Positions 17,594 through 27,177 of a DNA stretch of 64,000 nucleotides are shown here, piece by piece. This DNA comes from Cytophagales bacterium. GTDB taxonomy: Bacteria; Bacteroidota; Bacteroidia; Cytophagales; JAAEPT01. How positions within the stretch are numbered: the stretch's first letter is position 1; the number at the start of each line of letters is the position of its first letter. Under the pieces are notes generated by a model that saw only the letters and a program-made list of their open reading frames with translations, did not search any database and was not told the DNA's origin. A program made the position numbers and the translations under genes. The stretch is from NCBI GenBank assembly GCA_024232295.1, contig JAAEPT010000128.1, forward strand, positions 62,001-126,000, written 5' to 3'.

Positions 17594-18919
17594 TGTTTTA
17601 AGAATTTTTCTAAAACGCAGATATAATAAAACTGAGGCTGTAAAAAGTCCACAAACAAATCCCCACCAAATGCCTTGTACACCCCAATTAAGGGTGAAAG
17701 CAAATAAATAACCAAGAGGAATTGTTATTACCCAATAACAAATTCCTCCCAATATCATAGGGATGTTTACATCATTCATCCCTCTTAAAATACCAGAACA
17801 TACCACTTGTATCCCATCAGGTAATTGAAAAACGCCAAGGATTAATACCAGACCAATAGTCATAGATATAATATCTTTTTCTACAGACTGAACATAAAAA
17901 AGAGGAAAATAAGAACTTCCTAACCAAAAAATAAGCATACAAGCTCCCATCCAAACCAAAACCATCAACAAACCAATATTACCAATCCTTTTAATCTTGG
18001 ATTTATCCTTTTTCCCCCAATATTCTCCAATTTTAATAGTCATTGCAGAACTAATTCCTGTTGCCACAATATAACTAATTGATGCCATACTAATTGCAAT
18101 TTGATGAGCAACTAAACTTTCCTTACTAAGCCATCCTACCATAATGGTTGTAAAAGCAAAGGCTCCTACTTCCATCAACATTTGAAGACTAATTGGAAAG
18201 CTTATCTTATGAATTTGATTAAATACAGAGCGTTTTAATTCATTAAATTTAATAAAAAAATATTCTGAAAATTGTTGATGAACAAAAGTATACATAGCAA
18301 TTGCCATAATTACCCTCGAAAATAAAGTTGAATATCCTGCTCCCTCAAGACCTAAAGCAGGAATTCCTAAGCCTGAACTTCCATAAATTAAAATAAAGTT
18401 TCCCACAATATTAATAAGATTACCACCAATACTGATAAACATAGCTGGTTTTGTATGTCCCATCCCTTCAATATATTGCTTAAAAAACTGAAAAATGGCA
18501 ATAGGGAAGAGTGAAAAAGCTAGTGAAATAAGATAGGAACTTGAAATATCAACAATCTCTTCTTCTTGACCAAAAAAACTTAAATAGGGAATGCATAATG
18601 AACAAAGAATTGTAAGTATAATACCTGCAAATAAATAATAGTAAAAAGAGTGATTAAACAAAGCTCTTCTTTCTGTTACATTCTCTGATGAAGTATTGGC
18701 AATTAATGGAGTAATGCCTAATGATAATCCAATAAGCATAACAAAAAAAGGCAAAAATACATTAAACGAGAAGCTTGATGCGGCTAAATGTGTTGAATTA
18801 TATTTACCTAACATAATGCTGTCAGCAACATTTGTTAGGATATGTCCTAATTGTCCTAAACTTACTGGATAAGCCAATAAAAAGACTTGTTTAATATAGT
18901 TTTGTTTAGTGTGTTCCAT
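17588..18919 (-). CDS. MATE family multidrug/Na+ efflux protein
   Basis: A 443-residue inner-membrane protein with 12 predicted membrane segments in the two-bundle MATE layout; the N-terminus reads KQVFLLAYPVSLGQLGHILTNVADSIMLG. MATE proteins export cationic compounds in exchange for Na+ or H+; the substrate is unknown. The ATG directly abuts the T-run of a terminator hairpin belonging to the upstream moxR transcript (18919-18948), so expression may depend on read-through or a promoter inside the short intergenic region. It converges on cheD with a 6-base overlap. Confidence 0.92.
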   Translation of the reverse strand: MEHTKQNYIKQVFLLAYPVSLGQLGHILTNVADSIMLGKYNSTHLAASSFSFNVFLPFFVMLIGLSLGITPLIANTSSENVTERRALFNHSFYYYLFAGIILTILCSLCIPYLSFFGQEEEIVDISSSYLISLAFSLFPIAIFQFFKQYIEGMGHTKPAMFISIGGNLINIVGNFILIYGSSGLGIPALGLEGAGYSTLFSRVIMAIAMYTFVHQQFSEYFFIKFNELKRSVFNQIHKISFPISLQMLMEVGAFAFTTIMVGWLSKESLVAHQIAISMASISYIVATGISSAMTIKIGEYWGKKDKSKIKRIGNIGLLMVLVWMGACMLIFWLGSSYFPLFYVQSVEKDIISMTIGLVLILGVFQLPDGIQVVCSGILRGMNDVNIPMILGGICYWVITIPLGYLFAFTLNWGVQGIWWGFVCGLFTASVLLYLRFRKILKTL

Positions 18920-18948
18920 AAAAAAACCTCTCCATCGTAAGAGAGGTT
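18919..18948 (-). terminator. Terminator of moxR, abutting the MATE start codon
   Basis: On the minus strand, an 8-bp stem (18941-18948 with 18925-18932, AACCTCTC / GAGAGGTT on the plus strand) with an 8-nt loop is followed by a run of seven T that ends directly at the ATG of the MATE gene. It lies 26 bases after the moxR stop. Confidence 0.7.
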
Positions 18949-18973
18949 ATTACTATTTATAATAGTGAACTTA

Positions 18974-19969
18974 TTAAAGCTTATTTACTGAAATTTTGTT
19001 CAGTATTTCATCAATAATGTCTTTTGTTGTTACTTCATCAGCTTCTGCTTCATAATTAAGAATTAAACGATGTCCCAAAACATCAAAAATAATTTCTTTG
19101 ATATCTTCTGGCAATACATAATCTCTTCCTTCCATGAAAGCAACAGCCTTAGCTGCCAAGTTTAAAGCAATTGTTCCTCTAGGAGAAGCTCCAAATTGAA
19201 TATAATCAGCAACTTTGTTCAAACCATACATCTTTGGTTCTCTTGTGGCAAAAATTATTTCTACAATGTATTTTTCTAAGTCTTCAGAGATTTTAACTTG
19301 ATTAATTTCATCTCTGATGGCAAATATATCTTCTCTTGTAAGCAAAGTCTGGACTGTTGCATCAAACTTCATATTAGTCATTCTTCTCATGACCTCTAAT
19401 TCTGCTTCTTTACTTGGATAATTAACAAAAACCTTCATCATGAAACGGTCAACTTGTGCTTCAGGAAGAGCATAAGTACCTTCTTGATCAACTGGGTTTT
19501 GTGTTGCTAGTACTAAAAAAGGTTTTTCTAGTTTATAAGTTGTTTCTCCAATTGTCACTTGCTTTTCAGCCATAGCCTCCAATAAAGCAGCTTGTACTTT
19601 GGCTGGAGAACGGTTAATTTCGTCAGCTAAAACAATATTTGAAAAAATAGGTCCTTTCTTAACTTCAAATTCTGATTTCTTTTGATTATAAATCATTGTA
19701 CCAACCAAATCTGCTGGCAAAAGATCTGGAGTAAACTGAATTCTTTTGAAGTCTAAATGTATTACATTAGATAAGGTATTTACTGTTAATGTTTTGGCAA
19801 GACCTGGAACACCTTCCAATAGAATGTGTCCATTAGTAAATAAACCAATCAACAATCGATTGACCATATAATCTTGTCCTACAACAACTTTTGTAACCTC
19901 TTTTATTACATCATGTATTTTTTCATGATAACTTTTAGACTCTAGTGTTAAATCTAAATCATCTAGCAT
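18974..19969 (-). CDS. MoxR-type AAA+ ATPase
   Basis: A 331-residue AAA+ protein with Walker A GVPGLAKTL (about 56-64), Walker B VLADEINRSPAKVQAALLEAM (about 113-133) and sensor region LATQNPVDQEGTYALPEAQ. MoxR ATPases act as chaperones, usually with DUF58 and VWA-domain proteins encoded downstream. Here none follows: upstream is an SH3 lipoprotein (12 bases away) and downstream a terminator. Its client is therefore not evident. Confidence 0.93.
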   Translation of the reverse strand: MLDDLDLTLESKSYHEKIHDVIKEVTKVVVGQDYMVNRLLIGLFTNGHILLEGVPGLAKTLTVNTLSNVIHLDFKRIQFTPDLLPADLVGTMIYNQKKSEFEVKKGPIFSNIVLADEINRSPAKVQAALLEAMAEKQVTIGETTYKLEKPFLVLATQNPVDQEGTYALPEAQVDRFMMKVFVNYPSKEAELEVMRRMTNMKFDATVQTLLTREDIFAIRDEINQVKISEDLEKYIVEIIFATREPKMYGLNKVADYIQFGASPRGTIALNLAAKAVAFMEGRDYVLPEDIKEIIFDVLGHRLILNYEAEADEVTTKDIIDEILNKISVNKL

Positions 19970-19981
19970 AATAAATTCAAA

Positions 19982-20800
19982 TTAAATATCTTCCATTGTT
20001 TCTGTGCTATCCACAGCATTTTCAAGAACATTTGTCATGTTTTCTACCCCTGGTTCAGTGATTACTTCATCTACCAAAGCAGAATCTAAAACATCATCTT
20101 CTTCTGTTTCTGGAGCAAAAATATCGAAAATTAAATTATAAAAAGGTGATTTGACATACTCTTTATTATCTGACACCATAGAAAGTATTTCATTCTTTTT
20201 ATCATCACTTTTTTCATTAATGATTTGCTTATATAAGCTAGCAACTTCGATATCTAAATCAGAAACAGAATAACCTCTTTTTATCCAACCCTTTACTTTT
20301 TTCTCTTTTGTATGAAATTCATGATATCCATTCATTTCATCATCATAAACAACAACAAATTCAGCAACTTTCACTACATCTTTTGAAACTCCAATAGCAC
20401 TTGGTTTTGTATAGATAACAATATCTTGAGTAGCAACCGCTAGTTTTGCATTTTTGGCAATCAAATAATCACTAGTCCAACCTTCTTTTCCTTCAGAAGT
20501 TTTAACCTTTATCATTGTTCTCTTACCATCTATCTGTTCCTCTCCCAACAAAGTAAGTACTTCACCAAAATGATAAGAAGCTACCCACTTTGCACTATTC
20601 TTACCTTCTGCTTTAATAGATGCATCCCATAAAGCAATTGCAGTTTTGGCTTCTTCTGTAGGGTTTTCTACAGTTGTAGTTTCTTTTGTAGTTGTATCAT
20701 TTGTTATTAATGAAGAGGTAGGCTCTTGTTTTCCATCACCACAAGCTACCATAAAAAATAGTCCTAAAGACAAACAGCCTAAAGTATTAAACTTTTTCAT
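19982..20800 (-). CDS. SH3-domain lipoprotein
   Basis: A 272-residue protein with a lipoprotein signal; the lipobox FMVAC puts the lipidated Cys at position 20. A Thr/Glu-rich spacer and then a bacterial SH3-like region (about 70-195, with EGKEGWTSDYL and KVKGWIKRGY) follow, and an acidic C-terminal part. It is probably anchored in the inner or outer membrane facing the periplasm, perhaps binding cell wall. It is cotranscribed with moxR, which starts 12 bases downstream. I do not recognise a more specific family. Confidence 0.75.
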   Translation of the reverse strand: MKKFNTLGCLSLGLFFMVACGDGKQEPTSSLITNDTTTKETTTVENPTEEAKTAIALWDASIKAEGKNSAKWVASYHFGEVLTLLGEEQIDGKRTMIKVKTSEGKEGWTSDYLIAKNAKLAVATQDIVIYTKPSAIGVSKDVVKVAEFVVVYDDEMNGYHEFHTKEKKVKGWIKRGYSVSDLDIEVASLYKQIINEKSDDKKNEILSMVSDNKEYVKSPFYNLIFDIFAPETEEDDVLDSALVDEVITEPGVENMTNVLENAVDSTETMEDI

Positions 20801-20840
20801 AATTTATTATACACCAAAAATTAACATTCATTTTAAAGTC

Positions 20841-20887
20841 TCAAGGTACAAAATATTTCAGCAGAAGTAAATTTTTTCTTACCTTGA
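20841..20887. promoter_or_regulatory. Symmetric divergent promoter/operator candidate
   Basis: TCAAGGTA (20841-20848) and TACCTTGA (20880-20887) form an 8-bp inverted repeat 31 bases apart between divergent genes. Each arm, read outward, gives TACCTTGA, a TAnnTTG-type -7 box, toward the lipoprotein gene and toward chrA. They could be two facing promoters or the two half-sites of one regulator. Confidence 0.35.
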
Positions 20888-20891
20888 ATTT

Positions 20892-22142
20892 ATGTCTCAA
20901 ATAGATGATAAATTGATGAAAGAGAATAAGCACAACAATAGATTTCCTCTCTTTTTACAAGATGTGTTTACATTAGCAATTTCTGCTTTTGGAGGACCAC
21001 AGGCACATATTGCAATGATGTTGGATTTATTGGTAGGTAAAAGAAAATATGTTTCGGAAGGTGAGCTTATTGAATTGAATGCTCTTTGTCAAATTCTACC
21101 TGGTCCGACTTCTACACAAACTATTACAGCAATTGGATACAAATTAGGAGGAATGAAATTAGCACTCATCACCTTACTTATTTGGATAATCCCTGCTGGT
21201 AGCTTTATGATTGTGATTGCAATTGGAATGAGTTACCTAGAAAGTCAAGGTGTATCTACAAAATTCACTAAGTATATTCAACCAATGGCTGTAGCATTTG
21301 TGGCATTTGCTGCTTATAAGATTACCACAAAAGTTATCAACACAAAATCAGGATTAAGTTTACTAATTTCCTCAGCAATTATTGCTTATATTATCTCTAC
21401 ATTATATGGACATTTACCTATCACATCTGTTGCTTTCCCTATTCTTTTAACTTTAGGGGGATTAGCAACTTCTTTAAAATTCAGAAAGCATAAAAAAATA
21501 CATGATAAAAAACTAAATATCGAATGGCATAATTTCATCCTGTTTTTAGGGGTCTTTGTAGGTGCAGTGACCATAGGAAATATCTTTCAATTTCGTTTAC
21601 TACGTTTATTCGAAAATTTTTATAGAAATGGGAGTCTAATTTTTGGTGGAGGACAAGTTTTAATACCTTTACTAAGAGCTGAGTTTGTAGATGTAAAGCA
21701 TTACCTTACTGATCATGAATTTTTATCTGGAATTAGTTTTACACAAGCTATGCCTGGTCCAGTATTCTCTATGACTGGTTATTTGGGAGCTACTGCAATG
21801 AATGACAAGGGAGTTTTTTGGCAAATATTGGGAGGAATTGTTGCTTTGTTAGGCATTTTCTTACCTGGTACATTCTTAATATTCTTTGTGATTAAGTTTT
21901 GGACAGAACTGAAAAAATTTAGAGCAGTTAGAGCATCTTTAGAAGGAATTAGTGCTGTAGGATCTGGATTAGTTATTGCTGCTACTATTCTATTGTGGAA
22001 ACCAATTAATACAAATATAAATGCCTATGATGGAATCATAAATATATCCATCATAGGCATTACATTTCTTTTATTACTTAGTGAAAAAGTACCTACACCT
22101 TTGTTAATAATTATTGGATTAGTCGCGGGTTTCGTATTCTAG
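20892..22142 (+). CDS. chrA: ChrA-family chromate/anion transporter
   Basis: A 416-residue membrane protein made of two homologous CHR domains. The first has [11 protein letters not shown] and [13 protein letters not shown]; the second has [11 protein letters not shown] and [14 protein letters not shown]. Proteins of this type export chromate or related oxyanions across the inner membrane, although many chromosomal members have no proven link to chromium. It starts at ATG 20892; ATG 20916 is possible if the TACCTTGA box is a promoter. Its last 24 bases overlap the convergent rfbA gene, and its 3' coding region holds a perfect 14-bp hairpin (22021-22060). Confidence 0.9.
   Translation: MSQIDDKLMKENKHNNRFPLFLQDVFTLAISAFGGPQAHIAMMLDLLVGKRKYVSEGELIELNALCQILPGPTSTQTITAIGYKLGGMKLALITLLIWIIPAGSFMIVIAIGMSYLESQGVSTKFTKYIQPMAVAFVAFAAYKITTKVINTKSGLSLLISSAIIAYIISTLYGHLPITSVAFPILLTLGGLATSLKFRKHKKIHDKKLNIEWHNFILFLGVFVGAVTIGNIFQFRLLRLFENFYRNGSLIFGGGQVLIPLLRAEFVDVKHYLTDHEFLSGISFTQAMPGPVFSMTGYLGATAMNDKGVFWQILGGIVALLGIFLPGTFLIFFVIKFWTELKKFRAVRASLEGISAVGSGLVIAATILLWKPINTNINAYDGIINISIIGITFLLLLSEKVPTPLLIIIGLVAGFVF
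22021..22060. terminator. Hairpin inside the chrA coding region, candidate rfbA terminator
   Basis: Arms 22021-22034 and 22047-22060 (ATGCCTATGATGGA and its exact complement) with a 12-nt loop lie within chrA, about 58 bases beyond the rfbA stop on the minus strand. T-rich sequence flanks it on both strands. It may end the nucleotide-sugar transcript inside the antisense gene. Confidence 0.5.
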
Positions 22143-22994
22143 AATATTCAAAAGATATTGGCCATACCCACTCTTCACAAGAGGTTTAGCAACATTCTCT
22201 AATTGTTCACTAGTAATAAACCCTTGACGATAAGCAATTTCTTCAATACAACCAATCTTGAAACCTTGTCTTTCTTCAATTACTTGAACAAATTGACCTG
22301 CTTGCATCAAAGAAGCAATGGTTCCTGTATCTAACCAAGCAGTACCCCTACTCATTACACTTACTTTCAGTTTTCCTCTCTTTAAGTACTCCTTATTAAC
22401 ATCTGTAATTTCATATTCACCCCTTGCACTTGGTTCAAGCCCTTTAGCTATTTCAATTACATCATTATCATAAAAGTACAAACCAGGAACAGCATAGTTC
22501 GATTTAGGATTTTCTGGTTTTTCTTCAATGGAAATTACTTTTCCATTACTATCAAAATCTACTACACCATATCTTTCTGGATCCGTTACATGATAAGCAT
22601 ATACAACTCCTCCTTCTGGATCTGTATTCCCACTCAATAATGCTCCAAGACCTACTCCATAAAAAATATTATCTCCTAAAATAAGAGCGACTTTATCATC
22701 ACCTATAAACTCTTCACCAATCACAAAAGCTTGAGCAAGACCATTAGGCTCTTCTTGAACAGCATATTCGAACGAACAACCTAAAGATTTACCATCACCC
22801 AATAGTTTTTGGAAATTTGGTAAATCATGAGGTGTCGAAATAATCAAGATCTCACGAATACCAGCCATCATAAGCACAGAAAGCGGATAATAAATCATTG
22901 GTTTATCATACACTGGCATCAATTGTTTACTAACAGCCAATGTAAGAGGATGTAGACGAGTACCAGATCCTCCTGCTAAAATTATTCCTTTCAT
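22119..22994 (-). CDS. rfbA: Glucose-1-phosphate thymidylyltransferase
   Basis: A 291-residue nucleotidyltransferase that makes dTDP-glucose from dTTP and glucose-1-phosphate, the first step toward dTDP-rhamnose and related sugars. The N-terminal signature [11 protein letters not shown] is followed by [16 protein letters not shown], and ILGDNIFYG is near residue 110. Length and motifs are typical. It is the last gene of the minus-strand sugar operon, 2 bases after rfbB. rfbC and rfbD, which complete dTDP-rhamnose synthesis, are not in the window. Confidence 0.96.
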   Translation of the reverse strand: MKGIILAGGSGTRLHPLTLAVSKQLMPVYDKPMIYYPLSVLMMAGIREILIISTPHDLPNFQKLLGDGKSLGCSFEYAVQEEPNGLAQAFVIGEEFIGDDKVALILGDNIFYGVGLGALLSGNTDPEGGVVYAYHVTDPERYGVVDFDSNGKVISIEEKPENPKSNYAVPGLYFYDNDVIEIAKGLEPSARGEYEITDVNKEYLKRGKLKVSVMSRGTAWLDTGTIASLMQAGQFVQVIEERQGFKIGCIEEIAYRQGFITSEQLENVAKPLVKSGYGQYLLNILEYETRD

Positions 22995-22996
22995 AG

Positions 22997-24052
22997 TTAT
23001 CTATTTTCGTACTGTTGTTGGTAATAATTTTGGTAATTTCCAGAAGTAATATTTTCCAACCACTCTTCATTTTCTAAATACCAATCTACTGTTTTCTCTA
23101 ATCCTTCCTCAAATTGTAAAGAAGGTTCCCAACCTAATTCATCTTTGATCTTTGTTGCATCAATTGCATAACGTAAATCGTGTCCAGCTCTGTCAGTAAC
23201 ATAAGTAATTAGCTTTTCTGAAGTACCTTCTTCTTTTCCTAATTTTTTATCCATCACTTTACATAGCAAATGAACTAAGTCAATGTTTGTCCATTCATTG
23301 AAACCACCAATATTATATGTTTCACCATCTTTTCCTTGATGGTAAATTACATCAATAGCTCTTGCATGGTCCACTACATATAACCAGTCACGAATATTTT
23401 CACCCTTTCCATAAATAGGAAGTGGCTTATTATGCTTGATATTATTAATACATAATGGAATCAACTTCTCTGGAAACTGATTTTGCCCATAGTTATTAGA
23501 GCAGTTAGAGATTACAGTTTTTAACTTATAAGTATTTCTATAGGCTCTTACAAAATGGTCTGAGCTAGCTTTTGAAGCAGAATATGGTGATTGTGGATCA
23601 TAAGATGTTGTCTCATAAAAAAAGCCTCCTTCATCCAAAGAACCATATACTTCATCAGTAGAAACATGATAGAATAAATGTTTATCAAATTCACCTTTCC
23701 ATGTTTCTTTAGCTGCATTCAGTAAGTTTACTGTACCAATTACATTTGTCTGAATGAATTCCATTGGGTTTTCAATAGAACGATCTACATGAGATTCAGC
23801 AGCTAAATGAATTACTCCATCAAAACTATGTTCTTGAAAAAGTTGATTAATAAAAGATGCATCTACGATATCTCCTTTTACAAAATGGTAATTTGAAGAA
23901 CTTTCTAAATCTGTTAAGTTTTCTAAATTTCCTGCATAAGTCAACTTGTCCAAATTATAAATTTCATAATCTGGATATTTGTTCACAAATAAGCGAACAA
24001 CATGAGAACCAATAAATCCTGCTCCTCCTGTAATTAATATTTTTTTACTCAT
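22997..24052 (-). CDS. rfbB: dTDP-glucose 4,6-dehydratase
   Basis: A 351-residue extended short-chain dehydrogenase that converts dTDP-glucose to the 4-keto-6-deoxy sugar. The NAD-binding loop [12 protein letters not shown] starts at residue 8, and the catalytic YxxxK is in [13 protein letters not shown] place the start at ATG 24052 (MSKKILITG), 4 bases after the galE stop; upstream in-frame starts would overlap galE and add an unlikely leader. It is the third of three NAD-dependent sugar enzymes in this operon. Confidence 0.95.
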   Translation of the reverse strand: MSKKILITGGAGFIGSHVVRLFVNKYPDYEIYNLDKLTYAGNLENLTDLESSSNYHFVKGDIVDASFINQLFQEHSFDGVIHLAAESHVDRSIENPMEFIQTNVIGTVNLLNAAKETWKGEFDKHLFYHVSTDEVYGSLDEGGFFYETTSYDPQSPYSASKASSDHFVRAYRNTYKLKTVISNCSNNYGQNQFPEKLIPLCINNIKHNKPLPIYGKGENIRDWLYVVDHARAIDVIYHQGKDGETYNIGGFNEWTNIDLVHLLCKVMDKKLGKEEGTSEKLITYVTDRAGHDLRYAIDATKIKDELGWEPSLQFEEGLEKTVDWYLENEEWLENITSGNYQNYYQQQYENR

Positions 24053-24056
24053 ATTA

Positions 24057-25094
24057 TTAGATTCCATAATTTTGTTTTTCCAAATGTTTTTGCCAGTTCC
24101 AAGCATCCCTTAATGAATCAAGTAAGCTTTTTTCTGTTTTCCACTCCAGTAGTTTGAGACTTTTACTTACATCACCATATACCTGTGTGACATCTCCATC
24201 TCGTTTGGGACCTATCTTATAATTTAATGTAGTGCCAGATGCTTCATTAAAGGCTTTAATAATTTCAAAAACAGAGTTTCCTTGACCTGTACCAACGTTA
24301 AAGATATCATAAAAACTTCTTGTTTCTTGTTTATTAGCATAAATAATTGCCTTCACATGTGCCTTAGCCAAGTCAACTACATGAATATAATCTCGAATAC
24401 AACTACCATCAGGGGTTTCATAGTTATCACCAAATACAGTTAGTTCTGAACGAATTCCTATTGCTGTCTGTGTGATAAAAGGAATAAGGTTATTAGGTTT
24501 ACCAATTGGTAACTCACCTATTAAACTACTAGGGTGTGCCCCTATAGGATTAAAATAACGTAAAGCTATTGCTTTCAATAAAGCATTAGAACTCACATAA
24601 TCCTTTAAAATTTCTTCACAAACCTGTTTTGTGTTTCCATAAGGAGAATTGGCCAATTTGACTAGGCTATCTTCCATTACAGGCAATTCGTCAGGCTCTC
24701 CATATACTGTACAAGAAGAAGAAAACACTAAATTTTCAACATTATACTTAGCCATTACCTCTAGCAAAGTAATTACAGAAGCTACATTATTTCTGTAGTA
24801 TTTTAGTGGTTGTTCTACTGATTCTCCTACTGCTTTAAACGCAGCAAAATGAATAACTCCATTAATGTTTTCTTCTTTTTCAAAGACTTTTTCTAAAGCA
24901 GGTTGATCATTACAGTCTACCTCATAATATTTTATTTTTTTACCAGTAATCTTTTCTAGATTAGAGATAATAAATGGATATGAATTTGAAAAGTTATCTA
25001 TAATAATTGGTTCAAAACCAGCTTCAATAAGCTCTACCACTGTATGAGAACCAATAAACCCAGCACCACCAGTCACTAATATTCTATTATCCAT
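24057..25094 (-). CDS. galE: UDP-glucose 4-epimerase
   Basis: A 345-residue epimerase that interconverts UDP-glucose and UDP-galactose (or the N-acetyl forms). It has the NAD loop [12 protein letters not shown] at residues 7-18 and the catalytic Y-x3-K in SPYGNTKQV; SSSCTVYGEP precedes it. The gene lies 3 bases after the acyltransferase gene and 4 bases before rfbB, so it belongs to the same transcript. Whether it prefers UDP-Glc or UDP-GlcNAc is not visible. Confidence 0.93.
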   Translation of the reverse strand: MDNRILVTGGAGFIGSHTVVELIEAGFEPIIIDNFSNSYPFIISNLEKITGKKIKYYEVDCNDQPALEKVFEKEENINGVIHFAAFKAVGESVEQPLKYYRNNVASVITLLEVMAKYNVENLVFSSSCTVYGEPDELPVMEDSLVKLANSPYGNTKQVCEEILKDYVSSNALLKAIALRYFNPIGAHPSSLIGELPIGKPNNLIPFITQTAIGIRSELTVFGDNYETPDGSCIRDYIHVVDLAKAHVKAIIYANKQETRSFYDIFNVGTGQGNSVFEIIKAFNEASGTTLNYKIGPKRDGDVTQVYGDVSKSLKLLEWKTEKSLLDSLRDAWNWQKHLEKQNYGI

Positions 25095-25097
25095 AAT

Positions 25098-25685
25098 TTA
25101 AGATATTCTATTTACCTTTTGGTCAGAGAGTTTATATTCTTGTTTTGTTTCAGGACAAATTGCAATTCCTTCTTCATTAAAGTTTAAACGATGTCCATAC
25201 TCACTAACCCAACCAATTTGCTTGGCAGGATTTCCTACTAACAAAGCATAATCAGGAACATTTTTAGTCACTACAGCTCCTGCACCTATTAAGGCATATT
25301 TACCTATTTCGTTCCCACAAACAATTGTTGCATTTGCTCCAATAGAAGCCCCTTGACGAATTAATGTTTTTTTGTATTCTTCTTTACGATTTACAGCACT
25401 TCTTGGGTTAATAACATTGGTGAATACCATAGAAGGTCCTAAAAATACATCATCTTCACAGTGAACCCCTGTATACACAGAAACATTATTTTGGATTTTA
25501 ACATTACGTCCTAAAATAACTTGTGGAGAAATTACTACATTTTGCCCTATATTACACTTTTCTCCTAATACACAATTAGCCATAATATGCGAAAAATGCC
25601 AAACCTTAGTTCCTTCTCCAACTTCACATGGTTCATCTACATAAGATGACTCATGCACAAAATAGTTCTTTGTCTCTTTATCCAT
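25098..25685 (-). CDS. Left-handed beta-helix sugar N-acetyltransferase (WbpD/WlbB-like)
   Basis: A 195-residue hexapeptide-repeat protein. Repeats such as VGEGTKVWHFSHI, LGEKCNIGQNVVI and IGANATIVCG mark a trimeric left-handed beta-helix acetyltransferase. The pattern, including KVWHFSH and the C-terminal NPAKQIGWVSEYGHRL, matches WbpD/WlbB enzymes, which N-acetylate UDP-3-amino-3-deoxy-GlcNAc uronate. The neighbouring UDP-sugar dehydrogenase could supply a uronic acid precursor. The other enzymes of that route (oxidase, aminotransferase) are not seen in the window. Confidence 0.85.
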   Translation of the reverse strand: MDKETKNYFVHESSYVDEPCEVGEGTKVWHFSHIMANCVLGEKCNIGQNVVISPQVILGRNVKIQNNVSVYTGVHCEDDVFLGPSMVFTNVINPRSAVNRKEEYKKTLIRQGASIGANATIVCGNEIGKYALIGAGAVVTKNVPDYALLVGNPAKQIGWVSEYGHRLNFNEEGIAICPETKQEYKLSDQKVNRIS

Positions 25686-25759
25686 AATCTATAAAAAATA
25701 AAGACAAGATATCTTTCAATATATTGTCTTTATCTATTTCTTCATTAAAAGTTTCTTTC

Positions 25760-27061
25760 TTAAGATCTTCCAATACAACGATAGAAATACCCTCTCTCTT
25801 TCATTTTACTAGGCTCAAATAAATTTCGCCCATCAAAAATCACTTTATTTTTCAATAAAGAATCCATTTTTTTGAAATTTGGAGAACGGAATACTGTCCA
25901 TTCTGTCACAATCAATAAAGCATCAGCATCTTCCAAGATATCATAATTTGTATCTCCATATGATACTTTATCACCTAATATTACTTTGACATTATCCATT
26001 GCTTCAGGATCATATACGCTTACAGAAGCTCCTGCCTCTAATAAACCATTGATCATATATAAAGCAGGTGCCTCTCTGATATCATCTGTATTTGGTTTAA
26101 ATGCTAATCCCCAAATAGCAATTTTCTTGCCTTTCAAATCATTTCCAAAATATTCTTTAATATCTGGAAGTAATTTTGTCTTCTGTTTTTGATTAACATC
26201 CATTACAGAATTTAGAATTTGGAAGTCATAATCATTTTCCTTTGATGTTTTAGAAAGTGCCAAAACATCCTTTGGAAAACAAGAACCTCCATAACCAATT
26301 CCTGCAAATAAAAAGCGTTGACCAATACGATTATCAGTTCCTATTCCTTTGCGAATCATGTCCACATCAGCCCCAACTTTCTCGCAAAGATTAGCAATTT
26401 CATTCATAAAAGTAATCTTTGTTGCTAAAAAAGCATTGGCTGCGTACTTTGTTAGTTCTGCTGAACGAATATCCATAAACAAAATTGGATGTCCTTGACG
26501 AACAAAAGGCTTATACAATTCTGTCATTATATCTTTTGCTCTATCTGATTCAACACCTAAAACAACTCTATCAGGTTTCATAAAATCATCTACAGCAACC
26601 CCTTCTCTTAAAAATTCAGGGTTTGAAACTATATCATAATCCACTTTTGCATTTTTAGCAATTGCTGCATGTACCTTCTCTCCAGTACCCACAGGTACTG
26701 TACTTTTGTCAATAATTACTGTGTAATCATCCAAAAGAGTACCTAATTCATCAGCAACTCCCAAAATATATTTTAAATCAGCAGAACCATCTTCTCCTGG
26801 AGGAGTTGGTAATGCTAAGAAAATTACCTGAGCATCTTTTATTCCATCTGACAGAGAAGTGGTAAACTTCAATCTACTTTGTCTAATATTTCTTTCAAAA
26901 AGCACATCTAAACCTGGTTCATAGATAGGCATTTTTCCTGCCTTCATATTCTCCACTTTTTGTGCATCAATATCTATACATGTAACATCGTTTCCTGTTT
27001 CTGCAAAACAAGTACCCGTTACTAAACCTACATACCCAGTACCAACAACAGCTATATTCAT
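25760..27061 (-). CDS. ugd: UDP-glucose 6-dehydrogenase family
   Basis: A 433-residue NAD-dependent dehydrogenase that oxidises UDP-glucose (or UDP-GlcNAc) to the uronic acid. The N-terminal AVVGTGYVGLVTGTCFAE, the substrate loop NPEFLREGVAVDDF and the catalytic Cys region GIGYGGSCFPKDV (C264 in that motif) are all present. It is the first gene of the sugar operon, 74 bases before the acetyltransferase, and diverges from xerC. The product probably goes to capsule, exopolysaccharide or O-antigen. Confidence 0.95.
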   Translation of the reverse strand: MNIAVVGTGYVGLVTGTCFAETGNDVTCIDIDAQKVENMKAGKMPIYEPGLDVLFERNIRQSRLKFTTSLSDGIKDAQVIFLALPTPPGEDGSADLKYILGVADELGTLLDDYTVIIDKSTVPVGTGEKVHAAIAKNAKVDYDIVSNPEFLREGVAVDDFMKPDRVVLGVESDRAKDIMTELYKPFVRQGHPILFMDIRSAELTKYAANAFLATKITFMNEIANLCEKVGADVDMIRKGIGTDNRIGQRFLFAGIGYGGSCFPKDVLALSKTSKENDYDFQILNSVMDVNQKQKTKLLPDIKEYFGNDLKGKKIAIWGLAFKPNTDDIREAPALYMINGLLEAGASVSVYDPEAMDNVKVILGDKVSYGDTNYDILEDADALLIVTEWTVFRSPNFKKMDSLLKNKVIFDGRNLFEPSKMKERGYFYRCIGRS

Positions 27062-27177
27062 AATAATAATGTCCTCTTAAAAGATTTTAATACAATAAAT
27101 ATAGAAAAAACTATGCTTAAAAGTAGAAAAGCATCTTGAAAAATATTATTATATATAGGTAAAATCTATTAAGTAAT

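Noticed and set aside
24053-24106. 18-residue N-terminal extension of RfbB overlapping galE
   Set aside because: The family starts with the NAD-binding strand; ATG 24052 gives that start with a 4-base gap from galE.
27062-27177. dif or attachment site next to xerC
   Set aside because: The interval between ugd and xerC holds no convincing 28-bp inverted-arm site, and no integrative element is nearby.
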